From: Vicinamibacterales bacterium
GTDB taxonomy: Bacteria > Acidobacteriota > Vicinamibacteria > Vicinamibacterales > UBA8438
Assembly: GCA_937766455.1 (NCBI GenBank)
Contig: CALLXD010000037.1
Location: forward strand, 22,594-86,593
Length of the DNA: 64,000 bases
Reading direction: 5' to 3'
Shown: piece by piece, positions 1-8,131 of the stretch
How the letters are laid out: each line of letters starts with the position of its first letter
How positions within the stretch are numbered: the first letter of the stretch is position 1
Program-made: the position numbers and the translations under genes
Notes under the pieces: generated by a model
The model's input: the letters and a program-made list of their open reading frames with translations, nothing else
Database searches by the model: none
Told to the model about the DNA's origin: nothing

Positions 1-1140
1 AACGACCCCCCAAGCGACACCCTGTTCGGTGGCGACGCCATGACCTACTACGGCCGCTGGACGTACAAGCACGAGATCGCCGCCGCGCACGGTGCGGCGG
101 GCGCGCTGGTCATTCACGAGACCGGCCCCGCCGGGTATCCGTGGGAGGTGATCGGCAGCAGCCCCTACGGCGAGTCATTCGACCTCGTCGCCGACGATCG
201 CAACATGGGCCGGGCGGCCATCGAAGGCTGGATCCAGCGCGACGCCACCGCCGCGCTGTTCGAGATGGCCGGCCTCGACTTCGAGGCTGAAAAGACCAAG
301 GCGGCGTCAGTCGACTTCCAACCGGTTTCCCTTGGCGTAACAGGCCGCACCCGGGTCCGCAACACCCTTCGCACCATCGATTCTCAAAATGTGGCCGCCA
401 TCCTCCCAGGGTCCGAAGCCCCCGACGATGTGGTGCTCTACATGGCGCACTGGGACCACCTCGGACAGGATGACAGCCTGGCGGGAGACCAGATCTATAA
501 CGGTGCCGCTGACAACGCCACAGGTACCGCCGGCCTGATCGAGCTCGCGCGCGCGTTCACGCAAGGTGAGCCGCCGCGGAGGTCGGTGCTCTTCCTCGCC
601 GTCACGGCCGAAGAGCAGGGTTTGCTCGGTTCCCGGTACTACGGTGAGCACCCGCTGTACCCAACCGCTCAGACCGTAGCCGCCCTCAACATGGACGTTC
701 TCAATCAGTGGGGTCGTACCCGCGACATGACGGTGGTCGGGATGGGGCAGTCTGATCTCGACGACCTGGCTACTGAGGTGGCCCGTAGCCTGGGCCGTGT
801 GTTGAACCCGGACCCGGAACCCGAGAAGGGTTTCTACTACCGTTCGGACCACTTCTCGTTCGCGCGAGTCGGCGTCCCCGCCTTCTACGCCGACCCCGGT
901 GTCGACTACCTTGAGAAGCCGGCTGGCTACGGCATTGCGAAGCGTGACGAGTACACCAACAATGATTACCACGCCGTCTCTGACGAGGCAAAACCGGACT
1001 GGGACCTGGCGGGCGCGCTCGATGATCTGACGCTCATGTATCAGATGGGTCTGCGACTGGCCGTGTCTGACGCCTGGCCAGCGTGGAGCGCCACGAGCGA
1101 ATTCCGCGCGATCCGCGAGCAACAACGCCCGCCCGAGTAG
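1..1140 (+). CDS. M28 family metallopeptidase, 5' end missing
   Basis: The frame is open from the first base of the window, so the N-terminus (signal peptide and start) lies outside. The visible part begins in a PA-type insert (FGGDAMTYYGRWTYK, then AAGALVIHETGPAGYPWE) and continues into the M28 catalytic domain. The two-zinc ligands are recognisable: MAHWDHLG, GAADNATG, the glutamate pair in TAEEQG, NMDVLN, and RSDHFSF near the C-terminus. Members of this family are exported zinc aminopeptidases that release N-terminal residues from peptides, and periplasmic or outer-surface action is inferred. It is read in the same direction as the lipoprotein hydrolase that starts 38 bases downstream. Confidence 0.9.
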   Translation, partial: NDPPSDTLFGGDAMTYYGRWTYKHEIAAAHGAAGALVIHETGPAGYPWEVIGSSPYGESFDLVADDRNMGRAAIEGWIQRDATAALFEMAGLDFEAEKTKAASVDFQPVSLGVTGRTRVRNTLRTIDSQNVAAILPGSEAPDDVVLYMAHWDHLGQDDSLAGDQIYNGAADNATGTAGLIELARAFTQGEPPRRSVLFLAVTAEEQGLLGSRYYGEHPLYPTAQTVAALNMDVLNQWGRTRDMTVVGMGQSDLDDLATEVARSLGRVLNPDPEPEKGFYYRSDHFSFARVGVPAFYADPGVDYLEKPAGYGIAKRDEYTNNDYHAVSDEAKPDWDLAGALDDLTLMYQMGLRLAVSDAWPAWSATSEFRAIREQQRPPE

Positions 1141-1177
1141 GCCCGTCAAGACGCGTTCCAGAGAGAGTGGCAGGCGT

Positions 1178-1900
1178 ATGCACCGGGTCATTCTTGTTCT
1201 CGCGACCTGTGGATTGGGTGTCGTGTCGGGGTGTTCCTCCTCGCCGCCCGTCGGCGCCGATCCCGTGATCCTGATTCACGGCCTGGGTCGGTCTCCGGCG
1301 TCGATGGCGATTCTTGGCAATCGCCTGGAGGGCGAGGGCTATCGCGTGGTGCGTTTCGGGTACCCCTCGACCACCGAGCCACTCGACGCCCTGGTGGCCG
1401 ACCTCCAGGCGGAGGTCGAACGATGCTGTGGGGCCAACGCCGAGACGGTACACTTCGTCACCCATTCGATGGGCGGCGTGCTCGTGCGTGCCTTTCTGGC
1501 GGAACAACCGCGGATGCATCGAGGGCGGGTCGTGATGCTGAGTCCGCCGAGTCAGGGCAGCGAGATCGTCGACGCCTTCGGAGCCACGCCACTGCTCCAG
1601 TCGTTGTTCGGCCCAGCGGGTTCGAAAATTGGGACGGATGCGGCTGGAATCGCACGCCAGTTGCCACCCATCCGATTCAGCGTGGGGATCATCACCGGCG
1701 ACCGAAGTCTGAATCCCCTGACCTCGTGGCTCATTCCTCGACCGGACGACGGCAAGGTGGGCGTGGATCGGGCGCGGCTCGACGGAGCGGCAGATTTCCT
1801 CGTCCTTCCTGCGACGCACACATTCATCATGAACCGGCTGGACGTAGCTGAAGAAGCCGCCCATTTCCTTCGGGAGGGGCAGTTTCGGCCGCGGGACTAG
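1178..1900 (+). CDS. Lipoprotein alpha/beta hydrolase (lipase-like)
   Basis: A 240-residue protein that starts with a short hydrophobic signal ending in a lipobox (VVSGC, Cys about residue 19), so it is probably an anchored lipoprotein. The body is an alpha/beta hydrolase: ILIHGLG gives the oxyanion-hole HG motif (about residues 31-37), THSMGG carries the nucleophile serine, and ATHTFIM near the C-terminus gives the likely catalytic histidine. The combination resembles class-2-type lipases and PGAP1-like esterases; the substrate cannot be told. A purine-rich stretch (agagagag) precedes the ATG. It may be co-transcribed with the GTPase gene that starts 19 bases after its stop. Confidence 0.8.
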   Translation: MHRVILVLATCGLGVVSGCSSSPPVGADPVILIHGLGRSPASMAILGNRLEGEGYRVVRFGYPSTTEPLDALVADLQAEVERCCGANAETVHFVTHSMGGVLVRAFLAEQPRMHRGRVVMLSPPSQGSEIVDAFGATPLLQSLFGPAGSKIGTDAAGIARQLPPIRFSVGIITGDRSLNPLTSWLIPRPDDGKVGVDRARLDGAADFLVLPATHTFIMNRLDVAEEAAHFLREGQFRPRD

Positions 1901-1919
1901 GAGCGAGCCAGATATCTGT

Positions 1920-3011
1920 ATGACACCGTCGGACCACGTGGCCGCCATCGTCACGAAAGCGCTCGAGGACGCGATGCGCGACCGCGGACGCCTGAACGTG
2001 CTCATTGCCGGACGAACCGGTGTTGGCAAGAGCACGCTCGTCAACGCCGTGTTTCAAGGTCGCCTGGCCGAGACCGGACAGGGTCGACCGGTGACGACCA
2101 CGACCCGCGAGATCACCAAGGACGGTCTCCCACTCGCCATCTGGGACACGCGAGGCCTGGAGCTGGGCGCCTTCCAGGAGACCATCGACGCACTCACCCA
2201 ACTCATCGCCGGCCGCGCCAAAGAGGCTGATGCACGGCGGCACATTCATGTGGCGTGGCTGTGTCTCAATGAAGATAGTCGCCGGGTCCAGGACGTCGAG
2301 ATCGCCCTGCACCATGCGCTGGCGGCATACATGCCGGTGGTGGGCGTCATCACAAAGGCACGGGCGGACCAGGGCTTTCGGGCGGAAGTCCAACGACTGC
2401 TGCCGGATGCTCGAAACGTCGTGAGAGTGCGAGCACTCGAGGAGGTGCTCGACGGCGGCCACGTCCTGTCGCCCATGGGGCTCACCGACCTGGTCGAGTT
2501 GACGGCGGAAGTGATTCCGGAGGGGCTCCATCGGGCATTGGCCGCGGCACAAAAGGCCTCCGTCGGCCAGAAACGGCGGGTCGCTCACGGCATCGTCGGC
2601 GTCTCGGCTACGGCGGCGGCGGCGGCCGGCGCCACCCCGATTCCGTTCTCCGACGCGGTCCTGCTCGTGCCTATCCAGATCAGTATGCTCGCGGGCATCT
2701 CGTCGGCATTCGGGCTCGCTCAGTCGGCCGCATTCTTGAGCGTTCTCGTCGCCGCCGCGACCGGATCTACCGGCACGACCTTGGCTGGTCGTGCGATCGT
2801 CGGAGGTCTCCTGAAGTTGATCCCTGGTGGGGGAACCCTGGTTGGCGGAGCGATTTCTGGGGCAACCGCCGCCGCCCTCACGACAACACTGGGCGAGGTC
2901 TACACTGCGACGCTGGTCGCCGCGTTCCGTGAGTCACAGGGAGAGTCACCCGACGCAGGCACTATCGAACGAGAATTCCGACGGCGTCTGGTCGGGCGTG
3001 ACGCGTCCTAG
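1920..3011 (+). CDS. GTPase with hydrophobic C-terminal domain (DUF697-like)
   Basis: A 363-residue P-loop GTPase. The G1 motif GRTGVGKST is at about residues 31-39, G3 DTRG at 77-80 and a G4-like TKARAD at 146-151, which fits the TrmE-Era-EngA-like GTPases. After about residue 215 the sequence becomes rich in alanine, glycine and leucine, with two or three potential membrane segments, the layout seen in GTPases joined to DUF697-like domains. Such proteins are thought to act at membranes, but the role is unknown. The ATG is preceded by aggagcg. The G4 motif has TKAR rather than canonical NKxD. Confidence 0.75.
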   Translation: MTPSDHVAAIVTKALEDAMRDRGRLNVLIAGRTGVGKSTLVNAVFQGRLAETGQGRPVTTTTREITKDGLPLAIWDTRGLELGAFQETIDALTQLIAGRAKEADARRHIHVAWLCLNEDSRRVQDVEIALHHALAAYMPVVGVITKARADQGFRAEVQRLLPDARNVVRVRALEEVLDGGHVLSPMGLTDLVELTAEVIPEGLHRALAAAQKASVGQKRRVAHGIVGVSATAAAAAGATPIPFSDAVLLVPIQISMLAGISSAFGLAQSAAFLSVLVAAATGSTGTTLAGRAIVGGLLKLIPGGGTLVGGAISGATAAALTTTLGEVYTATLVAAFRESQGESPDAGTIEREFRRRLVGRDAS

Positions 3012-3045
3012 CGCCAGGACGGTCTAGGACGGTTGGTTGTTTTCG
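3004..3045 (+). terminator. Candidate rho-independent terminator after the GTPase gene
   Basis: CGTCCTAG (3004-3011) and CTAGGACG (3024-3031) form a perfect 8-bp stem that includes the GTPase stop codon. It is followed by a T-rich run (gttggttgtttt). It lies between two convergent genes. Confidence 0.55.
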
Positions 3046-3055
3046 TGGGACGAGA

Positions 3056-3634
3056 TTAGGGAACGCTGGGCACCGCGTTACCGCGGATGTCGGTGAGCGG
3101 CTTGTACCCCGACGCGCGAGCTCTACCTTCATGGGCGCTGGTGTAGAACCCCGACGTGGTCAGCGTGAGCGTAATCTTCTCCGTCCCGACGTTTTCCCAG
3201 TACCAACCGTGTATCCCGGTAAACGGCGCCGTGTAGGTGCCGTGTCCGTCCGCGCGATCTTGGGCATCGAAGCTCTCGGCGTAGCCGGCCGGGGCACCGT
3301 CTGGGGACGCGTGGAAGTTGTAGGTGACCGGGCCCGTCGCCTCCCAGGAGAACACCATGTTGCTGCCCTGGTCGAGTCGGTAGAAGTACTCCACCCATTC
3401 GGCGGGATAGAGCGTGAGTTCCGCGCGGTCTGTGCGGTACTCGCCCTCTTCGGTTGCGAGCGGCTGCGACTGTCCCAGCGCGAGCAGCCCCAACAGGCGG
3501 CCGGTGCCGAGCGGGTCGATGCCGTACTCGGCGGGAAGAATGGCGCCGAACAGCAGTGCTGCCGCTGCCACCAGGGCCCCGGCGGTCGCCAGGAGAATCT
3601 TCCGTAGGGATGGTAGTGCGGCAGGCTCGGCCAT
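3056..3634 (-). CDS. Membrane-anchored periplasmic protein beside a HupE/UreJ homologue
   Basis: A 192-residue protein with one N-terminal membrane segment (about residues 12-36, rich in Ala and Leu) followed by a soluble domain with many aromatic residues (YPAEWVEYFYRLDQG, YNFHASPDG, GIHGWYWEN). It has no cysteines and no motif I recognise. The layout suggests an inner-membrane anchor with an extracytoplasmic beta-rich domain. It lies 33 bases downstream of the HupE/UreJ-like gene on the same strand, so the two are probably an operon and may share a function in metal handling. That link is an inference from position only. Confidence 0.6.
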   Translation of the reverse strand: MAEPAALPSLRKILLATAGALVAAAALLFGAILPAEYGIDPLGTGRLLGLLALGQSQPLATEEGEYRTDRAELTLYPAEWVEYFYRLDQGSNMVFSWEATGPVTYNFHASPDGAPAGYAESFDAQDRADGHGTYTAPFTGIHGWYWENVGTEKITLTLTTSGFYTSAHEGRARASGYKPLTDIRGNAVPSVP

Positions 3635-3667
3635 TGTGCTCGATTCCAGGTGCGGGCTGGACAGACT

Positions 3668-4381
3668 CTACGAAAACAGCACGAAATCAACGATCTGGAT
3701 GCCGGCCAGGAGGAACCCTCCGACCATCAACGCGGTGTTGGCCGCAAAACTATAGGACAAGAAGCTCGGTCGGGTGCGCCAGTAGCTCAGAAGCGCGACG
3801 ACGCCCAACAACGCGAGGATCTGGCCAATCTCGACACCGACGTTGAAGCTGAGAATGTTGGCGACCAACCCGTTCTTCGACACCATGAACTCTTGAAGCT
3901 TGGTGGCAAGTCCCAGGCCATGGAACAGTCCGAACACCAGCACCGCGATCCGCGTATTCGGTTTAACGTTGAACAGGCGTTCGAACCCGTTGATGTTCTC
4001 GAACCCCTTGTACACAACCGACAGCCCGATAATCGTGTCTATGACGTAAGCGTTGACGCTCACATCGGCCAGCACTCCCAGCAGCAGCGTGACGCTGTGT
4101 CCCAGTGTGAACAGGCTGACGTAGAGGACGACATCCTTCAGTCGATACAGGAAAAAAATCACGCCCACGAGAAACAGCAGGTGGTCATAGCCGGTCACCA
4201 TGTGTTTCGCGCCCAGATACAGGAAGGGTCCCGGCGCAGGCCCGTCGACCGATTGCACGAACCCCGCGTTCGTACCCTCCATGGGATGCGCGAGCAGGAC
4301 GTGGGTCGAGAGTTGGGTCGAGAGTGCCAGCGCCACTCCGACGAGAGCCATCGCGCACACGAAACGTCTGGGCCCAGTCAC
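3668..4381 (-). CDS. HupE/UreJ family membrane protein
   Basis: A 237-residue polytopic protein with an N-terminal signal peptide and about six membrane helices. It has the family hallmarks: GYDHLLFLVG after the first core helix, TLGHSVTL, VVYKGFEN, and FGLFHGLGLA, with repeated histidines inside helices. HupE/UreJ proteins move nickel or cobalt or act as accessory permeases in hydrogenase and urease clusters. No hydrogenase or urease gene is nearby, so this belongs to the stand-alone branch whose substrate is unknown. A second start ten codons later is possible. Confidence 0.82.
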   Translation of the reverse strand: MTGPRRFVCAMALVGVALALSTQLSTHVLLAHPMEGTNAGFVQSVDGPAPGPFLYLGAKHMVTGYDHLLFLVGVIFFLYRLKDVVLYVSLFTLGHSVTLLLGVLADVSVNAYVIDTIIGLSVVYKGFENINGFERLFNVKPNTRIAVLVFGLFHGLGLATKLQEFMVSKNGLVANILSFNVGVEIGQILALLGVVALLSYWRTRPSFLSYSFAANTALMVGGFLLAGIQIVDFVLFS

Positions 4382-4454
4382 GACTGCCAGTGTATGACAT
4401 CGACCGTTCCGCGCCGTGGGGAAAGTGTTCTATCGACTTCCCATTTACAGCGGT

Positions 4455-5132
4455 TCAGGAACCGAACGACCCGGTAGGAGGGTCCACGTCCCCGAGCGGT
4501 CCGGCGCTCGACGTGGCATCACGACGCTCCTGAACCGCCTTCGCCAGCAGATAGGCTCCCACGCCGATCGGTGCCAGCGGCCACCACTCTTCGATCCACT
4601 CAAGGCTGATTCCGAAACGGGTGTTCGCGAGCAGAATAACGCCCACGACAATCAACGCCACGCCACCGCCGATCGAGCCCCCGAAGCTGGGCATCGTCAT
4701 GCTCATGCTGGGCATTTCGATTCCCTCCATGCCATCCAGAGCGAGGTTATACAGATTGGCTCGCCGGCCTGCATCGACGACGTTGTAGACAAAGAAGAAC
4801 GCCAGAAATATGCCCAATACCGGGAGCAGCGGGTTCGGGCCTCTGGCGCCAGTCAGAAGCGCGATGGTCACCCCGAAGATGAGGTTATGGATGAAACCCA
4901 GTTTGTAGTACCCCACATAGATCTGGCCGACACCCGGCATCAGCGACAGCAAACAGGCGAGCATTGGCGACTTGCGGTGCAGGCCGCGCGCATATGTCGC
5001 GGAACCGGGGGTGTACGCGGCCGCTGGCAGCGGAAGCGCCGGTGGCGGTGGCACCTCTGGGGGCACATACGCGGCAGCCGGCTGGCTCTGACCCTCTCCG
5101 GCAGGTGAAGCCTGGTCTTCAGAATCGGTCAT
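4455..5132 (-). CDS. Membrane protein with proline-rich N-terminus and LiaF-like C-terminal segment
   Basis: A 225-residue protein. The first 50 residues are a Pro/Ala-rich, probably cytoplasmic tail. Residues about 57-110 hold two helices with a TM2-like signature (SLMPGVGQIYVGYYKLG). A second pair of helices follows after residue 155 (GGGVALIVVGVILLANT, then PLAPIGVGAYLL), similar to the LiaI/LiaF/DUF5668 membrane domain of envelope-stress systems. It is the last gene of the ECF-sigma operon and its ATG overlaps the stop of the preceding gene (ATGA), so translation is coupled. A part in envelope stress is inferred. Confidence 0.7.
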   Translation of the reverse strand: MTDSEDQASPAGEGQSQPAAAYVPPEVPPPPALPLPAAAYTPGSATYARGLHRKSPMLACLLSLMPGVGQIYVGYYKLGFIHNLIFGVTIALLTGARGPNPLLPVLGIFLAFFFVYNVVDAGRRANLYNLALDGMEGIEMPSMSMTMPSFGGSIGGGVALIVVGVILLANTRFGISLEWIEEWWPLAPIGVGAYLLAKAVQERRDATSSAGPLGDVDPPTGSFGS

Positions 5133-5479
5133 GATGTGCTCCTTTGGTCCGGGGGCGCCCCGGAGTCGGTGTTCGTGAAAAGCAGGCGACGCAGCATGGC
5201 CCCGGCGTCGCGGCTCAATGAGCGCAGCGCGTCGACCCCACCGAACAGATCCCGGTCGAGTACCGCCGCCGTAAACCGCTGCCAGTGTTCGCCCAGGTCG
5301 GGCGCGACTGCCACCGTTTCGCGAGAATAGGCCGAGAGGCCGTCAAGGAATCCGAGGGCGTCGTCAGGTGCGCGCTCGTCGCCGAGTGCCCGTTCACTCA
5401 AGAGGCTGACACCGCGATTCAGTGCGGCCATCGCGCCGACACCGGCCGACTGTGTGTCGGATGCACCCTGCTGGATCAA
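5129..5479 (-). CDS. Hypothetical protein in the ECF sigma operon
   Basis: A 116-residue protein with no recognised domain, no signal peptide and no membrane segment. It is mostly helical by composition (Ala, Leu, Arg, Asp). It sits 9 bases after the anti-sigma factor and overlaps the next gene by 4 bases, so it is clearly part of the four-gene operon. I do not assign a function. Confidence 0.6.
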   Translation of the reverse strand: MIQQGASDTQSAGVGAMAALNRGVSLLSERALGDERAPDDALGFLDGLSAYSRETVAVAPDLGEHWQRFTAAVLDRDLFGGVDALRSLSRDAGAMLRRLLFTNTDSGAPPDQRSTS

Positions 5480-5488
5480 AGTGAGCGC

Positions 5489-6154
5489 TTAGGCCGGGGT
5501 GGCTCGAAGCGGCGACCAGGACGCGCCAAAGACCAGCCACACGACGAGCGTCGCCACATACCCCGCCTCCCAGGCGATACGGGGACGCGCGAGACACTGC
5601 CGACCCGCGTCTCGCAGCCGCTCCCACACACTCGCTCCTCGCACCGGTGTCGGTATCGTCCGTGACAGGACGTGCTGCACGAGCGACGCGTCCGGAGCCA
5701 ATTCGGCAAACGTGGGCAGGTCGTCGCGCAGGCGCACCAGCACGCGGGAGAGTGCTGCGCAGTCTCGGCAGTTCCGCACGTGCGCCTGGACCAAAGCCAG
5801 ACCAATCGCATCGGTTTCCTGGCCCGTCTCGTGGTCCGCCACGTGGTTCGTCGGCCGAACCCAAACCGCCGGTAGGCCGTGGCGGGCCTCGTCGACCAGA
5901 TCGCCAAGCCGAGCGTGGGCGAGGGCACACGGGACGCCGCTGGTGCTCGCGAGAATCGACTCTGTCAGTCCGCTCGGCGCCCCGACCGCGACAGGGCCCA
6001 CCAATCCGGGCGTCTCGTCCGCCTGCATCAGACGGTAGAGCTCGTCACAACGCACACACGTGGTTCGGTGAGCCTCGGCCTCGGCCTCGTCGAGGGCCGC
6101 CAACGCGCCGTCCAGTAGCGCATCGAGCCGGTCGTGGAACAGAGCGCAATTCAT
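5489..6154 (-). CDS. Zinc-finger anti-sigma factor
   Basis: A 221-residue protein with an N-terminal zf-HC2-type motif (AHRTTCVRCDEL, H-x3-C-x2-C) and a second similar motif at HVRNCRDCAAL about 70 residues on. One membrane helix follows near residue 195 (YVATLVVWLVFG), so the zinc-binding part is cytoplasmic. It starts within the stop codon of the sigma factor (TAATG, 6152-6156), the usual sign of a sigma/anti-sigma pair made in fixed ratio. Its role is to hold the ECF sigma factor inactive until an envelope signal arrives. The second HxxxCxxC motif is unusual and may be a duplicated zinc site. Confidence 0.82.
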   Translation of the reverse strand: MNCALFHDRLDALLDGALAALDEAEAEAHRTTCVRCDELYRLMQADETPGLVGPVAVGAPSGLTESILASTSGVPCALAHARLGDLVDEARHGLPAVWVRPTNHVADHETGQETDAIGLALVQAHVRNCRDCAALSRVLVRLRDDLPTFAELAPDASLVQHVLSRTIPTPVRGASVWERLRDAGRQCLARPRIAWEAGYVATLVVWLVFGASWSPLRATPA

Positions 6155-6741
6155 TAGTTCATCTCAGCGCGGTCGGTGGGGGTGGCAAACGACGGGTCGA
6201 GGGCAACCACCTGCTTCGCCAGTTCCACGCGGGCCCGGTTGGAGCGCGACTTGACCGTGCCAAGTGGCAGGCCCAGCATGTCGGCAATTTCCTGGAGCGC
6301 CAGCCCCTGAATGTCCTTGAGGAGAATCATTTCCCGGTTCTGCCCGTTCAGCTGACGGAGCGCGTCGTAGACCAGCCGCTTCCGGCTGTCTGCGACCCAC
6401 GCCTGTTCCGGGTTTGGCGCGGCATCGGCCATGGTCCACTGGTCATCGACCCGCAGATCCTCCGCGGAAGGACGCGCCTTGCGGCGTCGAATCTGATCGA
6501 TGCAATGGTTGCGGGTAATGCGAAGCAGCCAGGCCATGAATCCATCGCCTTGACAACTGTCCAGCTGCTGATAGACCCGCACGAAAACTTCCTGCGCCAC
6601 GTCCCGCGCATCCTCGAACCGCCCCAGGTAGTGGTACGCGAGCGCGTAGACCCTCCCCTGGCAGCGGCGAACCAGCTGTTCCCAGGCGAGGTCGTCTCCC
6701 TGGCGGCAGCGTTCCACGAGTACAAGTAAGTCGGTCGTCAT
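6154..6741 (-). CDS. RNA polymerase ECF sigma factor (RpoE family)
   Basis: A 195-residue sigma-70 family protein. Region 2 is seen at about residues 25-95 (FEDARDVAQEVFVRVY for core binding, WLLRITRNHCIDQIRRR for -10 recognition). Region 4 is at about 135-190 (LKDIQGLALQEIADMLGL, then GTVKSRSNRAR as the recognition helix). There are no extra domains, which places it among classical ECF factors regulated by a membrane anti-sigma factor. It is the first gene of the operon and probably regulates itself. The target promoter motif cannot be fixed from one copy. Confidence 0.92.
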   Translation of the reverse strand: MTTDLLVLVERCRQGDDLAWEQLVRRCQGRVYALAYHYLGRFEDARDVAQEVFVRVYQQLDSCQGDGFMAWLLRITRNHCIDQIRRRKARPSAEDLRVDDQWTMADAAPNPEQAWVADSRKRLVYDALRQLNGQNREMILLKDIQGLALQEIADMLGLPLGTVKSRSNRARVELAKQVVALDPSFATPTDRAEMN

Positions 6742-6846
6742 TTACCGCGTCCGGTCACGCTCCGGAGGGCGAGGTCACCCGCGCTGCTCCAGGTCTGCAC
6801 CGTGCATTGATCAACGCACCGGGCCTCGAAAAGTTCAGGCACCCGC

Positions 6847-6852
6847 TACAAT
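6847..6852 (+). promoter_or_regulatory. Candidate -10 element (TACAAT) before the PQQ-propeller gene
   Basis: TACAAT ends 7 bases before the ATG at 6860, which implies a very short or absent leader. No good -35 box is seen 16-18 bases upstream. Three other genes in the window have a TATAAT/TACAAT box close to the start. Confidence 0.4.
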
Positions 6853-6859
6853 AGCGCTC

Positions 6860-8089
6860 ATGGCACGTGTGTGGTTGGCGCTCGCGGTCGCGTCGCTATT
6901 CGGCGCCTCGGCCGGTGCCAACGACTGGCCGGCGTTCCGCGGTCCGACCGGCCAGGGCCACTCGCCCGAGCGCGGACTCCCCATCGAGTGGAGCGAAACG
7001 TCCAATGTGCGATGGAAGGTTCCGGTGGACGGGCGGGGCTGGTCATCTCCCGTGGTCGCCGACGGCCGGGTCTGGCTGACCACGGCGACCGATGACGGGA
7101 ACGGGTCGCTGCGGCTGCTCGGCTACGAGACCGACACCGGGCGGGAGATCGTAAACACTGAAGTGTTCCGTGTGGACGAGACCGCGTCCGACAACCCCAA
7201 GAACAGTCAAGCGTCTCCTACGCCGATTATCGACACCGACACCAACCGCGTCTATGTGCACTTTGGCGCCGACGGCACGGCGGCGCTGACCACCGGTGGC
7301 GACATCGTCTGGGCCACGCGTTTTCCCTACGTCACGCAGCACGGCAACGGCGGCTCGCCGGTCCTTCACGACGGCCAGCTATTCCTCAGCGTGGATGGAT
7401 ACGACACGGCGTACGTCGTGGCACTCGATGCCGCAACCGGCGACGAACGGTGGCGCACACCGCGCCGGCAACCAATTTCGCAGGCCTATTCGACGCCGCT
7501 CCTGATCACAGTGGGTGACCGCGACCAACTCTTCAGTATCGGTGCGTTCCGCGCAACGGCGTACGACCCGGCATCCGGCGACGAGTTGTGGGAGGTCTCC
7601 TACGGCGATGGATTCTCCAACGTGCCCGCGCCCGCATACGGGCACGGCATGGTCTACATCGCGACCGGGTTCCAGGTGCCGTCCCTGATCGCGGTGCGGG
7701 CCGACGGCCACGGAGACGTCACCGGGACCCACATGGCGTGGACGCTTCGGCGAGGGGCGCCGCTAACCCCGTCGCCGCTCCTCGTCGGGGACGAGCTGTA
7801 TCTGGTGTCCGACCTGGGTGTTGCCACCTGCGTGGACGCGGTCACCGGCACCATTCATTGGCAGCACCGGCTGGGTGGCAACTTCTCGGCCTCGCCCGTA
7901 TGGGCCGATGGTCGTATTTACTTCCAGAGCGAGGAGGGGGAGACTAGCGTGGTCGCCCCGGGCATCGAATTCGAGCTCCTCGCGACCAATGCACTCGACG
8001 GCTTGACCTTGGCGTCGCCGGCCGTCGCCGACGGGTCATTGTTTATTCGGAGCCACGACCACCTGTATCGCATCGGCGGGCCGTCGTAG
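6860..8089 (+). CDS. PQQ-like beta-propeller repeat protein (BamB-like)
   Basis: A 409-residue exported protein with a signal peptide (cleavage near GASAGA-ND). The rest is a series of propeller blades of the PQQ/pyrrolo-quinoline type: NWPAFRGP-like start (NDWPAFRGPTGQG), AALDATTGDERW-like blade (VALDAATGDERWRTP), and AYDPASGDELWEV. Proteins of this type in soil Acidobacteriota and Planctomycetota are usually annotated as outer-membrane assembly factor BamB-like. They lack the quinone-enzyme active site, and a binding or scaffold role is more likely than catalysis. The selenocysteine redoxin gene starts 43 bases downstream on the same strand and may be co-transcribed. Confidence 0.82.
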   Translation: MARVWLALAVASLFGASAGANDWPAFRGPTGQGHSPERGLPIEWSETSNVRWKVPVDGRGWSSPVVADGRVWLTTATDDGNGSLRLLGYETDTGREIVNTEVFRVDETASDNPKNSQASPTPIIDTDTNRVYVHFGADGTAALTTGGDIVWATRFPYVTQHGNGGSPVLHDGQLFLSVDGYDTAYVVALDAATGDERWRTPRRQPISQAYSTPLLITVGDRDQLFSIGAFRATAYDPASGDELWEVSYGDGFSNVPAPAYGHGMVYIATGFQVPSLIAVRADGHGDVTGTHMAWTLRRGAPLTPSPLLVGDELYLVSDLGVATCVDAVTGTIHWQHRLGGNFSASPVWADGRIYFQSEEGETSVVAPGIEFELLATNALDGLTLASPAVADGSLFIRSHDHLYRIGGPS

Positions 8090-8131
8090 CTCGCTCGGAA
8101 CCTCGCAAGAACCGAGAGAAAGAACACACCC

